Source: Tissierellia bacterium
Lineage (GTDB): Bacteria; Bacillota; Clostridia; Tissierellales; Peptoniphilaceae
Assembly: GCA_030535395.1 (NCBI GenBank)
Contig: JAUNLK010000001.1
Location: forward strand, 62,001-126,000
Direction of reading: 5' to 3'
Length of the DNA: 64,000 nt
Shown: piece by piece, positions 8,998-19,400 of the stretch
Numbering within the stretch: position 1 is the first letter of the stretch
Layout of the letters: every line of letters starts with the position of its first letter
Made by a program: the position numbers and the translations under genes
The notes under the pieces: model-generated
Seen by the model: only the letters and a program-made list of their open reading frames with translations
The model's database searches: none
What the model was told of the DNA's origin: nothing

Positions 8998-9911
8998 TTG
9001 ACTACGATACTTTCGGCCCTCTCAATGTCCCTGTTCATCTGGATTATTAGCTCCTCCACACTGTCAAAGGCCAGCTCTGGCCGGAGAAATTCCAGCAGCT
9101 CCAGTTCCGCCCATTTGCCGTAGATGTCCCCCTCAAAGTCCAGGAGATAGCTCTCCACTTTGATCCCCTGCTCTTTGAAGGTGGGATTGGTGCCAATATT
9201 GGTGGCGCTGTAATAGCTCTTACCCTCCACGGTGAAGCGGCCCAGATAGACCCCAAAGCGGGGGTGGACATAGTTGGTGTCAAATTTCATATTGGCGGTG
9301 GGCACCCCCAGCTTGCTCCCCAGGTGCTTGCCGTGGACGATTTCCCCTTCAATGGCGAAGGGACGGCCCAGGAGGGTGTTGGCCTGGCGGATTCTCCCCT
9401 CCTCGATGAGGCCCCGGATGCGAGTGGAGGAGACTTCCCTGCCGTCCAGGCGCACGGGATCCACCACAGTGAGGAGATAGTTCTCCTCCTTTTGGAGCTC
9501 TCTCAACAGATCGGTATTGCCCCGGGCCTTGTGGCCAAAGCGATAGTTGAAACCCACCACTATGCCCCGAACCTGAAGTTTCTCCAAGAGAAGTTCTTTG
9601 AGAAAGACCTCGGGCTCCATGGCCATGAGTTCCTTGGTGAAGGGCACTTCATAGATCACATCGATGCCCATGGACTCCAGGGCCCTCTCCTTTTGGCGAT
9701 TGGACTGGATGAGGGACTGCCTCCTCTGCTTGGTCACTTCAGAGGTGTGGGTGGTGAACATGAGGACCGCCGCTTCACAGCCGGAGGCCTCCTTCATCAA
9801 CTGAAGTTCCTCCATCAGGGCCTGATGACCGTAGTGGAGGCCGTCAAAATTTCCCAGGGCAATGACACAGTCTTGATGAGAAGACAAATGTTCTAATTGT
9901 TCGATTCTCAT
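8970..9911 (-). CDS. ribF: Bifunctional riboflavin kinase / FAD synthetase
   Basis: Phosphorylates riboflavin to FMN and adenylylates FMN to FAD. The N-terminal nucleotidyltransferase domain has the GNFDGLHYGH motif (20-29) and the later SSTRIRGLIEEG signature. The C-terminal flavokinase domain carries PTANMKF and ends near residue 313, the normal length. The ATG has GGGAGCCC upstream and follows the truB stop by 10 bp. It closes the rimP-nusA-ylxR-infB-rbfA-nrnA-truB-ribF run; its 3' end carries the promoter for rpsO. Confidence 0.96.
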   Translation of the reverse strand: MRIEQLEHLSSHQDCVIALGNFDGLHYGHQALMEELQLMKEASGCEAAVLMFTTHTSEVTKQRRQSLIQSNRQKERALESMGIDVIYEVPFTKELMAMEPEVFLKELLLEKLQVRGIVVGFNYRFGHKARGNTDLLRELQKEENYLLTVVDPVRLDGREVSSTRIRGLIEEGRIRQANTLLGRPFAIEGEIVHGKHLGSKLGVPTANMKFDTNYVHPRFGVYLGRFTVEGKSYYSATNIGTNPTFKEQGIKVESYLLDFEGDIYGKWAELELLEFLRPELAFDSVEELIIQMNRDIERAESIVVNCKNMANKI

Positions 9912-9921
9912 AGGGCTCCCT

Positions 9922-10797
9922 TCATTCGGAATGATTGGTTTTGAGCAATTTCTTCATGGTGAGTAGATTTTGAGGGCCACTGCCCTGGCCAATGCCATAA
10001 AAATCCTCTCCCACATAGACCCGGTAGTGCTTCTCTTCCGTGGGGATGGGCACCGGCCGGCCATTTTCCACGTATTTTCTAAACTTTTCGGGGAGGTGGA
10101 TTTTTTCGTAGTCCAGGGCCTCCTCCATGGGAATGAGGGCCCCCTCCAGCTCCCCTGGACTCATGGCCTCCAGTTCCTCCAAGCTCAGGGCATCCTCCAG
10201 GGAGAATGGGCCCACTTGGGTGCGAATGAGCTGGGTCATGGTGGCCATGGTGCCGGCAGTGTGGGCGATATCCTTGATGAGGGTGCGGATATAGGTCCCC
10301 GAGGAGCAGTGGATCTTCAGGGAGAATTCCCCCTCCCCCTGATGGGTGAGGCTCAGGGAGTGTATGGTGATCCAATGGGGCTTTCGCTCCACCTCAATCC
10401 CCTCTCTGGCATACTCGTAGAGTTTTTTTCCCTTGATTTTTTTCGCCGAGTACATGGGGGGGAGCTGTTGAATTCTGCCCAAAAAAGGGGCCAGATCTTT
10501 TTCTTCGATCCAGCCCTTTTCATCTGAATTGGCCGTGACAGTGCCGGTGATGTCTTCGGTGTCCGTCTCCAAGCCCTTTTGGGCCACCGCCTCATAGACC
10601 TTGTCGGCCCCGGAAAGATAGGGCACCAATTTGGTTCCCCTCCCCACACAGAGGACCAAGAGTCCCGTGGCCATGGGGTCCAGGGTGCCCGTGTGGCCCA
10701 CGGATTTGGTGTGATAGATTCTGCGAATTTTGTTCACAATGTCGTGGGAAGTGGGTCCCTGGGGCTTGTGAATCAGTAGAACACCCGAGGCACTCAT
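9922..10797 (-). CDS. truB: tRNA pseudouridine-55 synthase
   Basis: Makes pseudouridine 55 in the T-loop of tRNAs. The catalytic motif GHTGTLDPMATG includes Asp40, and KPQGPTSHD at 11-19 is the typical N-terminus. The protein is 291 residues with a C-terminal part resembling the small PUA-like extension of Gram-positive TruB. Its ATG overlaps the nrnA stop as ATGA, a 4-bp overlap that implies translational coupling. The order infB-rbfA-nrnA-truB-ribF is the usual Gram-positive one. Confidence 0.96.
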   Translation of the reverse strand: MSASGVLLIHKPQGPTSHDIVNKIRRIYHTKSVGHTGTLDPMATGLLVLCVGRGTKLVPYLSGADKVYEAVAQKGLETDTEDITGTVTANSDEKGWIEEKDLAPFLGRIQQLPPMYSAKKIKGKKLYEYAREGIEVERKPHWITIHSLSLTHQGEGEFSLKIHCSSGTYIRTLIKDIAHTAGTMATMTQLIRTQVGPFSLEDALSLEELEAMSPGELEGALIPMEEALDYEKIHLPEKFRKYVENGRPVPIPTEEKHYRVYVGEDFYGIGQGSGPQNLLTMKKLLKTNHSE

Positions 10798-11765
10798 AGA
10801 TACTCGCCTATTTTTTCCAGGAGCCGCTTCTCAGTGACTTCCATGGAGTCGTGGGCGGTGGCTCCCGCCGCCCGGATGTGCCCCCCGCCCCCGTAGAGGG
10901 CGGCGATTTTGGTGACATCCACAGTGGATTTGGAGCGGAGGGAGACTTTCACGGCATTCTTCCGCTCCTTGAGAAAGAGGGCCACTTCCACCCCCGCCAC
11001 ATCCCGGGTGAACTCCACAATGCCCTCGGTGTCGTGATTGTCGGCCCCAGTTTCCTTGAGGTCCTCCAGGGTGCAGGTACTCACCACCACTTTCCCGTCG
11101 TAAAAATAGCGCATGCCACTGCCCACTCGAGTGAGAAGGGCGATCTTCTCCCTGCTCTTGGACTGATAGACCGACTGAACAAAGGTCTGCTGATCCGCTC
11201 CCCTGTTCAATAAATCCCCGATGATCCGGTGGGTGTCGCCATTTACAGAGTCGTACTGAAAGGAACCGGTGTCCGTGGAGATGGCGGCATAGAGCCCCGT
11301 GGCCATCTCTGCCGTAATGGGGATTTCCGCGGCCTGAAGCAATTGATAGAGGACCGCCCCCGTAGAGGTGGCCTCGGTGTCCACCACATTGAAATCCCCA
11401 AAGAGGGGATTGCTCTGGTGGTGGTCCACATTCACAGTGTACTTGCCGCTTTCAAAGATGGCCTGGCCCTGGGGTCCCAGACGGGTGGGATCACTGGCAT
11501 CCAGGAAAATGACCAAATCGTAATTTTCCCCCTCGTAGGGCCTCCGATGGGCCACAGAGGAGAGGAATTCAAACTCCTTGGGCACCGAGTCCGTGGCGAT
11601 GTAGTGGACCTCACAGGGAAATTCCTCCAACGCCCAGTAGAGGGCGTGGAGGGAGCCCAGATTGTCCCCATCGGGATTGACATGGCTCACAATGGCCACC
11701 CTCTTGGATGCTGTGAGGAGTGCACGGAACTTTTTTCCCCTATCGGTCCAATTCACGGCGCTCAT
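10794..11765 (-). CDS. nrnA: DHH-family nanoRNase / pAp phosphatase NrnA
   Basis: Degrades two- to five-base RNA fragments to mononucleotides and removes 3'-phosphate from pAp in Gram-positive bacteria that lack Orn. Metal-binding motifs are visible: HVNPDGD (28-34), LDASDPTR (89-95), VDHHQSN (113-119, the DHH triad) and the DHHA1 motif GGGGHIRAAG near residue 296. At 323 residues it is full length. It overlaps rbfA by 26 bp and truB by 4 bp. The pAp activity links it to sulfate assimilation and CoA-type cofactor turnover in the family; no such gene besides coaD and coaBC is in this window. Confidence 0.94.
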   Translation of the reverse strand: MSAVNWTDRGKKFRALLTASKRVAIVSHVNPDGDNLGSLHALYWALEEFPCEVHYIATDSVPKEFEFLSSVAHRRPYEGENYDLVIFLDASDPTRLGPQGQAIFESGKYTVNVDHHQSNPLFGDFNVVDTEATSTGAVLYQLLQAAEIPITAEMATGLYAAISTDTGSFQYDSVNGDTHRIIGDLLNRGADQQTFVQSVYQSKSREKIALLTRVGSGMRYFYDGKVVVSTCTLEDLKETGADNHDTEGIVEFTRDVAGVEVALFLKERKNAVKVSLRSKSTVDVTKIAALYGGGGHIRAAGATAHDSMEVTEKRLLEKIGEYL

Positions 11766-12111
11766 CCTCTGCCTGAACTTCTTCCAAGAATCGTTGGAAT
11801 TCCATGGACTTTTCGATGCGGTCGTCGGTGTGGAAAATCAGTTCCGGCATTTGGCGGAGCTTCAGTCGTTTTCCCAATTCCTTTTTGATGAAGCCCTTGG
11901 CACTGTTGATGCCCTCCAGGGCGTCCATTTTTTCCTCTTCATTGCCCAGGACGGAAATGCCAATATTGGCAAAGGACAGGTCCCGGGTCACCTCCACATA
12001 GGAGATGGAGGTGAACTCGGGGATTCTGGGGTCCTTCAGCTTATTCTGAACCAGATCCGCCACTTCCCGCCTCATTTCCTCTGAGATGCGATGAACTCTT
12101 CGGTTATCCAT
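11740..12111 (-). CDS. rbfA: Ribosome-binding factor A
   Basis: Late 30S assembly factor that binds near the 16S central pseudoknot. The protein is 123 residues with the KH-like fold signature: MRREVADLVQNKLKDPR at 13-29, then YVEVTRDLSFANIGISV at 37-53. The start overlaps the infB stop by one base (TAATG) with GGAGATTT as ribosome binding site inside the infB end. Its own end overlaps nrnA by 26 bp, one of the larger overlaps in the window. Confidence 0.95.
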   Translation of the reverse strand: MDNRRVHRISEEMRREVADLVQNKLKDPRIPEFTSISYVEVTRDLSFANIGISVLGNEEEKMDALEGINSAKGFIKKELGKRLKLRQMPELIFHTDDRIEKSMEFQRFLEEVQAEDERRELDR

Positions 12112-14426
12112 TAAATCTCCTTCTTAACTTCCTTTTCCAGGTAGCACTCCAGAATGTCTCCCACTTGGATGTCATTGAAATTGTCCACCATGAGACCACC
12201 TTCGTAGCCCTGGGCAATTTCCCTGGCATCGTCCTGGAAGCGCTTCAGAGAGCTGATGGGGCCCTCGTGAATGACAATGTCCTCCCGGAGGACCTTCACC
12301 AGGCCATTGCGGACCACCTTGCCCTTGATGACATAGATTCCCGCAACGATATTGTTGTTGGGGAGTTTGAAGGTCTGACGCACTTCGCAGCGGCCCAGGA
12401 TTTCCTCCACAATATCGGGAGAGAGCATGCCGGAGACGGCATCCCGAATGTCATTGAGGAGATCGTAGATGATGCGATAGGTGCGAATGTCCACATCCTC
12501 CAGCTTGGCCAGATCGTAGGCATTGTTGTTGGGGCGGACATTGAAGCCCACCACCAGGGCATTGGATGCAATGGCCAGCTGTACGTCGGACTCATTGATC
12601 CCACCGGCGGCGGCGTGGATGATATTGAGCTTCACTTCATCCGACTGGATCTTCATGACCGATTGACTGATGGCCTCTACCGTTCCCTTTACATCGGCCT
12701 TGATGATGATGTTGAGGTCCTTGAGCTCGCCCTCTTTAATCTTGTCGAAGAGGTTTTCCATGGAAACTTTGTTGCGATTGGAGAGTTTTTGCTCCCGCTC
12801 GTCCTGGAAGTTCTTCTCGGCAACGGATCTGGCGGTCTTTTCATCGGCCACGGCATAGATGGTGTCCCCTGCATTGGGCACTTCCGAGAGTCCCAACACC
12901 ACCACGGGTTGGGAGGGACCGGCCTCTTTCACCGTTCTCTTCTTGTCGTCGGTCATGGCCCGCACGTGGCCGTAGCTGGTGCCCGATACCAAGAACTCTC
13001 CCTGGCGGAGGGTTCCCTTTCTCACCAGGATGGTGGCCATGGGGCCCTTGCCCTTGTCCAGGCGAGCCTCCACCACGGTGCCCACGGCCAGCCGGTTGGG
13101 ATTGGCCTTGAGCTCCTTCATTTCGGCCACCAGTTGAATCATCTCCAGGACCTCGGGAATGCCCTCCTCGGTCTTCGCACTGACATTGATCATAATGGTG
13201 TCGCCACCCCAGTCCTCGGGCATGAGGCCCTCTTCAGAGAGCTCCTGCTTCACTCGGTCGGGATTGGCCCCCTCTTTGTCGATTTTATTGATGGCGACGA
13301 TGATGGGCACTTCCGCCACCTTGGCGTGGTGAATGGCCTCCACCGTTTGGGGCATGACCCCGTCGTCTGCCGCTACCACGAGAATGGCAATATCGGTGAT
13401 GGATGCCCCCCGGGAGCGCATGGCGGTGAAGGCCTCGTGGCCCGGGGTGTCCAGGAAGGTAATGGGGAAACCGTTGTGGCTCACGGTGTAGGCGCCGATG
13501 TGCTGGGTGATGCCTCCGGCCTCTGAAGCGGTGACATTGCTCTTTTTAATGACGTCGAGAAGGGAGGTTTTTCCGTGGTCTACGTGACCCATGACCGTAA
13601 CCACAGGGGGACGAGGGAGAAGTTCCTCTTCCTTGTCCTCGGGATCCAATTGGAAGATCTCTTCGATATTGTCCTCTGCCCCCTCTTCGACAATTTCCAC
13701 TTGCATGTCGAATTCGTCGGCGAGAATCAATACCACGTCCTCATCAATGGATTCATTTTGAGTGGCCATAATGCCCAAATTCATCAGCTGCATGATGACG
13801 GAGGATACGCCCACCCCGGTCTCTTCGGAGAACTCCTTGATGGTGATGGGGGTGGAAATTTTGAAGGTGCCGCCCACTTCCTTGGCCTTGGCCTCCTGGC
13901 GAGCCTGGCGCTCCTTGCGCTTTTGGCTCCGGGACTTCATTTGAGGCTTAATGGGCTGCTCGTCTCTCCAGCTCTTGCTCTTTTCCTTCTTCTTACCATT
14001 GGCGCTCTTGCGCTTGGCAGGGGCATTGTTTTGGGGCTGCTCGGCCACTGGTTTTTTGGCAGCAAAATTTCGCCCTCCACCGGGGCGATTGTTTCCGCCA
14101 AAGCGGCCGCCACCTTGGCCCTGGGGACGACTGCTCCGGTGGTCCCCACCCCCTCGGGACGAGCGAGACCGGTCCCCTTGAGAGGAACCGCCCTTGTCCC
14201 GTGGGGTCTCTCTCTTGGCCTCGGTCTTGGCCTTTTGCTCCTGAATTTTTTTCATTTGTTGCTTTTTGGCTCGGGAAATGAAGTCGGTCAGTTGCTTAAT
14301 ATCGTCCTCCGTGAGCGTGGACATGTGGCTTTTGACCTCCACTCCGATATTTTGCAAAAGTTCGACTAAGTCCTTGCTGGAAATTCCCATCTCCTTAGCC
14401 AGGGTGTATACGCGTTTATGGGTCAT
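12111..14426 (-). CDS. infB: Translation initiation factor IF-2
   Basis: GTPase that brings initiator tRNA to the 30S subunit. At 771 residues it has an IF2N domain at 1-50 and a second near 190-245, joined by a long linker. From about 78 to 122 the linker is rich in Gly, Arg and Ser (RGG-like), then Lys/Arg-rich. The G domain has G1 GHVDHGKT (280-287), G3 DTPGH (326-330) and G4 NKID (380-383), followed by the C1/C2 domains that bind fMet-tRNA. The ATG has GGAGG 6 bases upstream. It follows ylxR by 22 bp; the small L7Ae-like gene usually found between the two is missing. Confidence 0.98.
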   Translation of the reverse strand: MTHKRVYTLAKEMGISSKDLVELLQNIGVEVKSHMSTLTEDDIKQLTDFISRAKKQQMKKIQEQKAKTEAKRETPRDKGGSSQGDRSRSSRGGGDHRSSRPQGQGGGRFGGNNRPGGGRNFAAKKPVAEQPQNNAPAKRKSANGKKKEKSKSWRDEQPIKPQMKSRSQKRKERQARQEAKAKEVGGTFKISTPITIKEFSEETGVGVSSVIMQLMNLGIMATQNESIDEDVVLILADEFDMQVEIVEEGAEDNIEEIFQLDPEDKEEELLPRPPVVTVMGHVDHGKTSLLDVIKKSNVTASEAGGITQHIGAYTVSHNGFPITFLDTPGHEAFTAMRSRGASITDIAILVVAADDGVMPQTVEAIHHAKVAEVPIIVAINKIDKEGANPDRVKQELSEEGLMPEDWGGDTIMINVSAKTEEGIPEVLEMIQLVAEMKELKANPNRLAVGTVVEARLDKGKGPMATILVRKGTLRQGEFLVSGTSYGHVRAMTDDKKRTVKEAGPSQPVVVLGLSEVPNAGDTIYAVADEKTARSVAEKNFQDEREQKLSNRNKVSMENLFDKIKEGELKDLNIIIKADVKGTVEAISQSVMKIQSDEVKLNIIHAAAGGINESDVQLAIASNALVVGFNVRPNNNAYDLAKLEDVDIRTYRIIYDLLNDIRDAVSGMLSPDIVEEILGRCEVRQTFKLPNNNIVAGIYVIKGKVVRNGLVKVLREDIVIHEGPISSLKRFQDDAREIAQGYEGGLMVDNFNDIQVGDILECYLEKEVKKEI

Positions 14427-14448
14427 ACAGTACCTCCTCTACTCGAGG

Positions 14449-14718
14449 TTATAGATCTTCAAATTCTTTTACAAGTTCATCATAAGTTTCCTTTGGAATC
14501 TCCATGTGGAAGGCTCGATTCAATGCTTTGGATTTTATGGCCTTGGCCAGGCACTGGGGATCGCGATCGATGTATGCCCCCCTGCCATTGGCCTTTCCGG
14601 TCAGATCTACAAAAACCTCGTTCTCTTTATTTTTGATGACGCGAATTAGCTCTTTCTTCGGTCTCTGCTCACCGCAACCGATGCACTTGCGCATGGGCAC
14701 TTTCTTCACTTTTTGCAT
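14449..14718 (-). CDS. ylxR: YlxR-family RNA-binding protein (RnpM)
   Basis: Small nucleic-acid-binding protein of the nusA operon, recently linked in Bacillus to RNase P modulation (RnpM). I start it at the ATG 14718, with GAGG 5 bases upstream, giving 89 residues; the open frame runs 15 codons further into the nusA end with no ribosome binding site. The family signature PMRKCIGCGEQRPKKELIR occupies residues 8-26, and GRGAYIDRDPQCLAKAIK follows. The paired Cys of CIGCG are present. Its order nusA-ylxR-infB is standard apart from the missing ylxQ. Confidence 0.93.
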   Translation of the reverse strand: MQKVKKVPMRKCIGCGEQRPKKELIRVIKNKENEVFVDLTGKANGRGAYIDRDPQCLAKAIKSKALNRAFHMEIPKETYDELVKEFEDL

Positions 14719-14732
14719 GGTATCCTCTAGCA

Positions 14733-15911
14733 CTAGAATGCCGATTCCTCTTCGTCCACCCAATCGGGCAGATCAATTTGAATGCTGGCTCCGAAAAAGT
14801 CGTCCTCTTCCTCCTCCTCGGTACCCCGATTCATTTCGTTGAATTCCTCCAGGGTAAAGTTGTTTTCCAGGAGATAATCTTGGAATTGAGTCTCAGATTT
14901 TATGTCAATTTTCCAGTTGGTCAATTTGGCGGCCAGGCGGGCGTTTTGCCCCTCCTTGCCTATGGCCAGAGACAGCTGGAAGTCGGGCACAATGACCAGG
15001 GCCGATCGGTCCTTTTCATTGGTATATACATCCACCACTTGGGAGGGGCTCAGGGCATTGCCTATAAAGCGGGCAATGTCTTTTTCGTAAATGACGATGT
15101 CGATTTTTTCGTCGTAGAGCTCGTCCACAATGGCCTTGACTCTGGCTCCCTTGTAGCCCACACAGGCCCCCAGGGGATCCACATTCTCGTCTTTGCTGAA
15201 GACGGCGATTTTGGTCCGGCTCCCCGCCTCCCGGGCGATGGAGTAGATCTCCACAATGCCGTCGCTGATCTCAGGTACCTCCAACTCGAAGAGCCGGCGC
15301 ACCAAATTGGGGTGGCTCCTGCTCAGGACGATTTGGGGCCCCTTAGGCTGTTTGTTCACTTCCAAAATGAGCATTTTGTACCGCTGATTGGGCTCGTAGA
15401 CCTCCCCGCGAATTTGCTCCGACACGGGAAGAATGGCCTCAGTCTTGCCCATTTCCACAAAGACATTGCCCTTGTTGACCCTCTGGACCTGGGCGGTGAT
15501 GATCTCATTTTCCTTGTCGGAATAGTCCTCAAAGATCACTTCCCGCTCGGCATCCTTCATTCTTTGAATGACCACCTGCTTGGCGGTGAGGGCAGCGATG
15601 CGGCCAAATTTTTCGGGAGCAATGGGAATGTAGTAGATGTCCCCCGCCTCGTACTTGCTGTTTTCCTGGCGGGCATCTTCCAGGGAAATTTCCAGATCCG
15701 GGTCCATCACTTCGTCCACTACGAGTTTTTCCGCCTGCATGGAAATCTTTCCCGTGTCCCGATCAATGGAAACGGATACATTTTGGGCGGTCCCGAAGTT
15801 CTTTTTATAGCTGGCGATGAGAGCCGACTCCAGGGCGCTGAGGATGGTCTCCTCGCTGATGCCCTTTTGTTTTTCGATCTCTTTAATCGCCTGCATAAAC
15901 TCCTGATTCAT
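14733..15911 (-). CDS. nusA: Transcription termination/antitermination factor NusA
   Basis: Binds RNA polymerase and stimulates pausing, intrinsic termination and antitermination. The 392 residues contain the polymerase-binding N-terminal domain (1-130), an S1 domain (about 135-200) and two KH domains (about 210-345, with GACVGYKGARVKAIVDEL and AIGKEGQNARLAAKLT). A short acidic tail of repeated Glu and Asp follows. It lacks the C-terminal acidic repeats of the proteobacterial form, as is normal for Gram-positive NusA. The AGGAGG site is 11 bases from the ATG, slightly far. NusA's own role in termination makes the terminator in front of this operon interesting. Confidence 0.97.
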   Translation of the reverse strand: MNQEFMQAIKEIEKQKGISEETILSALESALIASYKKNFGTAQNVSVSIDRDTGKISMQAEKLVVDEVMDPDLEISLEDARQENSKYEAGDIYYIPIAPEKFGRIAALTAKQVVIQRMKDAEREVIFEDYSDKENEIITAQVQRVNKGNVFVEMGKTEAILPVSEQIRGEVYEPNQRYKMLILEVNKQPKGPQIVLSRSHPNLVRRLFELEVPEISDGIVEIYSIAREAGSRTKIAVFSKDENVDPLGACVGYKGARVKAIVDELYDEKIDIVIYEKDIARFIGNALSPSQVVDVYTNEKDRSALVIVPDFQLSLAIGKEGQNARLAAKLTNWKIDIKSETQFQDYLLENNFTLEEFNEMNRGTEEEEEDDFFGASIQIDLPDWVDEEESAF

Positions 15912-15926
15912 CTGTTTACTTGCCTC

Positions 15927-16379
15927 CTAAAAATCAATCCACTGGCGCATGGCAGAAATATTTTTTGAGGACAAGCGAGTTTTGGAACCGTCCTCCCCTT
16001 CCAGGAGCACGGAGTCCTCGTCGTAATCAACAATAGTTCCAATGAAATCTTTTTTGCCATCGACCTTCGTGTACACGTGGGCCTCTACCTTCTTGCCCCG
16101 GTTTCTCCTGTAATCGTCCTGAGTCTTTATGAGGCGATCGAGTCCAGGACTGGAAACCTCCAGGGAATAACTGCCACTGACATCTTTCAGTTCGGGAAGA
16201 CGTTCATCGATGCCGCGAGAAATCTCCGCACAATCGTCGATATTTACGCCGCCCTCTCTGTAGACATAGTAGATTAGGCGAGGGGGCTTTTTCTTCAGAC
16301 GATTGTCCATTTCTACCAGCTCGTAGCCCTTTTCCTCGATGACCTCTTTGCCAATTTCCAGTAGTTCATTATGCTTCAA
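15927..16379 (-). CDS. rimP: Ribosome maturation factor RimP
   Basis: Assembly factor for the 30S subunit, usually first gene of the nusA operon. The protein is 150 residues and has the family core: YELVEMDNR, then IDDCAEISRGIDERLPEL and YSLEVSSPGLDRLIK, with an Sm-like C-terminal barrel. No in-frame ATG precedes the conserved start region. I use TTG at 16379, with AGGAGGTG 9 bases upstream; the ATG five bases nearer the ribosome binding site is out of frame and hits a stop after five codons. A strong terminator ends immediately before this ribosome binding site. Confidence 0.93.
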   Translation of the reverse strand: MKHNELLEIGKEVIEEKGYELVEMDNRLKKKPPRLIYYVYREGGVNIDDCAEISRGIDERLPELKDVSGSYSLEVSSPGLDRLIKTQDDYRRNRGKKVEAHVYTKVDGKKDFIGTIVDYDEDSVLLEGEDGSKTRLSSKNISAMRQWIDF

Positions 16380-16394
16380 GGTCCATCACCTCCT

Positions 16395-16424
16395 AAAAAA
16401 ACTAGAGTGGTCGCCCACTCTAGT
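16395..16424 (-). terminator. Strong intrinsic terminator between polC and rimP
   Basis: A perfect 10-bp stem (16401-16410 with 16415-16424), tetraloop and seven T on the minus strand. The T-run touches the AGGAGG of rimP. Upstream, weak -10-like TAAAAT boxes occur near 16447-16465, so a nusA-operon promoter could start before this hairpin and read through it as an attenuator. Confidence 0.92.
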
Positions 16425-16476
16425 ACTCAATACACAACTTTTGTTCATTTTACCACAATTTTACCTTTATTTCCAG

Positions 16477-19400
16477 TTAAAACAGGTCCATTAGGCTGAT
16501 TTGATCGGTCTTGGGGATCTGAGTGAGGACCCTGTTTTCCCTGAGGGTGTTCACCACACTGGCTGAGGCCCCGGTTCTGCGAACCAAATCCTCCTCCGAG
16601 AGGAAGGGCTCCTTCTGATACTCCCGGTGGATCCGCTTGGCGATCCCCTCCCCCACTGCGGGGAGGGACTGAAGGGGGGGCACCAGCTTGCCATCGTGGA
16701 TGGTGAAGCGATTGTAGTGGCCGTACTTCAGGGAAACGGGCTCAAACTCATAGCCCCTGGCCAACATCTCCCGGACCGACTGGAGGACCCCCAGTTCCCT
16801 GGCGGTCTTGTCGGTGCTCTCTTCACTGCCCTTGAGCTTCTCCATGTACTTGCTGATCCCCTCGTAGCCTGTGAGGAGGATCTCTCCATTGAGGTCCTGG
16901 AGCTTGGTGGTGAAGAAGGCGGCGTAATAGGCCAGGGGGTGATTCACCTTGTACCAGGCGATGCGCACGCTGGTGGTGACATAGGCCACGGCGTGGGCCT
17001 TGGGGAACATATACTTGATCTTTCTGCAGCTGTCCAGATACCAGGGGGGCAGCTCAAGTTTTTTGAGCTCCTCTTCGTATTTTTCGGGGATGCCCCGACC
17101 CTTTCTCACGGCCTCCATGACATCGAAGGCCATTTTGTTTTCGGCCCCCGCCAGGATGAGATAGTTCATAATGTCCTCCCGAGTACTGATGACCTGGGAG
17201 AGGTCGGCCTTTCCCTGGTGCACCAGTTCCTGGGCATTGCCCGTCCACACATCGGTGCCGTGACTGAGGCCGGAAATATTCACCAGCTCCGCAAAGGTGG
17301 AGGGCAGGGTGTCCAGGAGCATTCGCACCACAAAATTGGTGCCAAATTCTGGAATGCCCAGGGTGCCCACGGGCTCATCGTAGTCATCTCTGAGAATATT
17401 CAAGGCCTGGGAGGAGCGGAAGAGGCTCATGACCTGGGGATCGTCCAGGGGCACTTCCAGCATATTGGTGCGGGTCATGTCCTCCAGCATTCGCAGGATG
17501 GTGGGGGCATCGTGTCCCAGAATGTCCAATTTGAGGATGTTCTCACTGATGGAGTGATAGTCGAAGTGGGTGGTGATGACCCCCTTTTTGGGATCGTCCG
17601 CCGGGTACTGTATGGGGGTGAAGTGGTGGATGTCCTCATCCTTGGGGACAATCATAATGCCCCCAGGGTGCTGACCGGTGGTCCGCTTGACCCCCACAAT
17701 GCCCAGCACCTGTCGCTCCAGTTCCACGGGGTCGCTGTACTTTCCGGTGCCCTCCTGGTACTTCTTCACCAGGCCATAGGCGGTGCGCTCGGCCAGGGTG
17801 CCAATGGTCCCCGCCCGAAATACATAGCCCGCCCCAAAGGTGTCCTCCACAAATTGGTGGGCCGTGGGCTGATACTCCCCTGCGAAGTTGAGGTCGATAT
17901 CGGGCTCCTTGTCCCCTTTAAAGCCCAAAAATACCTCGAAGGGAATCTGATGGCCGTCCTTGAGAAGGGGCGTGCCACATTGGGGACAGAGCTTATCGGG
18001 CAGATCCACCCCCGAGGAGTACTTGCTGCTGTCTGCCAGCTCAAAATAGTGGCAGTGGCCGCAGTGGTAGTGGGCCGCCAGGGGATTGACCTCAGTTATG
18101 CCCACCATGGTGGCCACCAGGGAGGAGCCCACGGAGCCCCGGGAGCCCACATAGTAACCGTCGTCGTTGGATTTTTTCACCAGCTGCTGGGCGATGCGGT
18201 ACATCACCGCATAGCCATTGCCAATGATGGAGTTGAGCTCCTTTTCCAGCCGCTCCACAATGATCTCCGGGAGATTTTCCCCGTAGATTGCCCTGGCGCC
18301 CCTGTAGGTGTCCTCCCGGAGCTCCTCGTCGGCATTGGGGATTTTCGGGGGGAATTTCCCCTTGGGAATGGGGCGAATCTCCTCCAATTGATCCGCCATG
18401 GCCCGGGGGGCTTCCACCACAATTTCCCGGGCGAGTTCTTCCCCCAAAAAGGAGAAGGCCTCCAGCATTTTTTCCGTGCTGTAGTAGTGGGCGCCGGGTT
18501 CGTAGCTGTTGCGCCCCTCTTTATAGCGGAGGATCTCATAGAGGGAGGCGTCCTCCTCCTCCAAATAGCGGACATCCCCGGAGGCCAGGACGGGAAGTTC
18601 AATTTCCCGGGCCCAGGCAATGAGCTCTTCGATCATTTTTTGAGCGTCGGCCTTTCCCAGGAGGAGGCCGTCGGCCTCGTAGAAGCTGTAGCGCTCCGGG
18701 GGAGCAATCTCCAAGTAGTCGAAGAATTTCATTTTCTCCACAACGGACGCCTTCTTCGCTCCCCGGAGATAGTCGTCGATGATGACGCTCCGCACCCCTC
18801 CGGTGCCAATGAGAAGGTGATCCCTCCTGGCTGCCAAATGAGAGCGAATGACCTTGGCCTGATTGTAGAAGCGCTTCATATGGGCCTCACTGATGATTTC
18901 ATAGAGGTCCTTGAGGCCCTGGAGGTTTTGGGCAAAGACGGTGACGGGATTTGCAAACTGCTTTTCCGGGGCCTCCATGGGCAGCCCATTCATCTCATCC
19001 AAACTTCGGATCCCAAGTTCTCCGGTCTTTCTCAAGAGCTGGAGGAAGAGTTCCGCCGTGGCCTCCGCATCATTGACCGCCCGGTGGGCATCCACCAGGG
19101 AGATGCCAAAGCGCTTGGCCAAGCGGCCCAATTTGTAGGATTTGAGCTCAGGCAAGAGCCTCCGGGCGAGGGCAAGGGTGTCCAGAGAGGGGTAGGGGGT
19201 CTTCTCCCCCCTCAAGCTCTCTATGAAGCGGCAGTCGAAGTCGGCATTGTGGGCCACCAGGACGGAGCCCTCACAGAAGGCCTCAAACTTTTCCAGCACC
19301 TCTTCAATCTCCGGGGCATTTTTTACCATCTCATCGGAGATTCCCGTGAGCTCTGTGATTTTAGGGGGAATGGGCACACTGGGGCGGACGAAGGAGGAGA

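Noticed and set aside
12165..13526. 453-codon open frame on the plus strand
   Set aside because: Antisense to infB GTPase and C-terminal domains.
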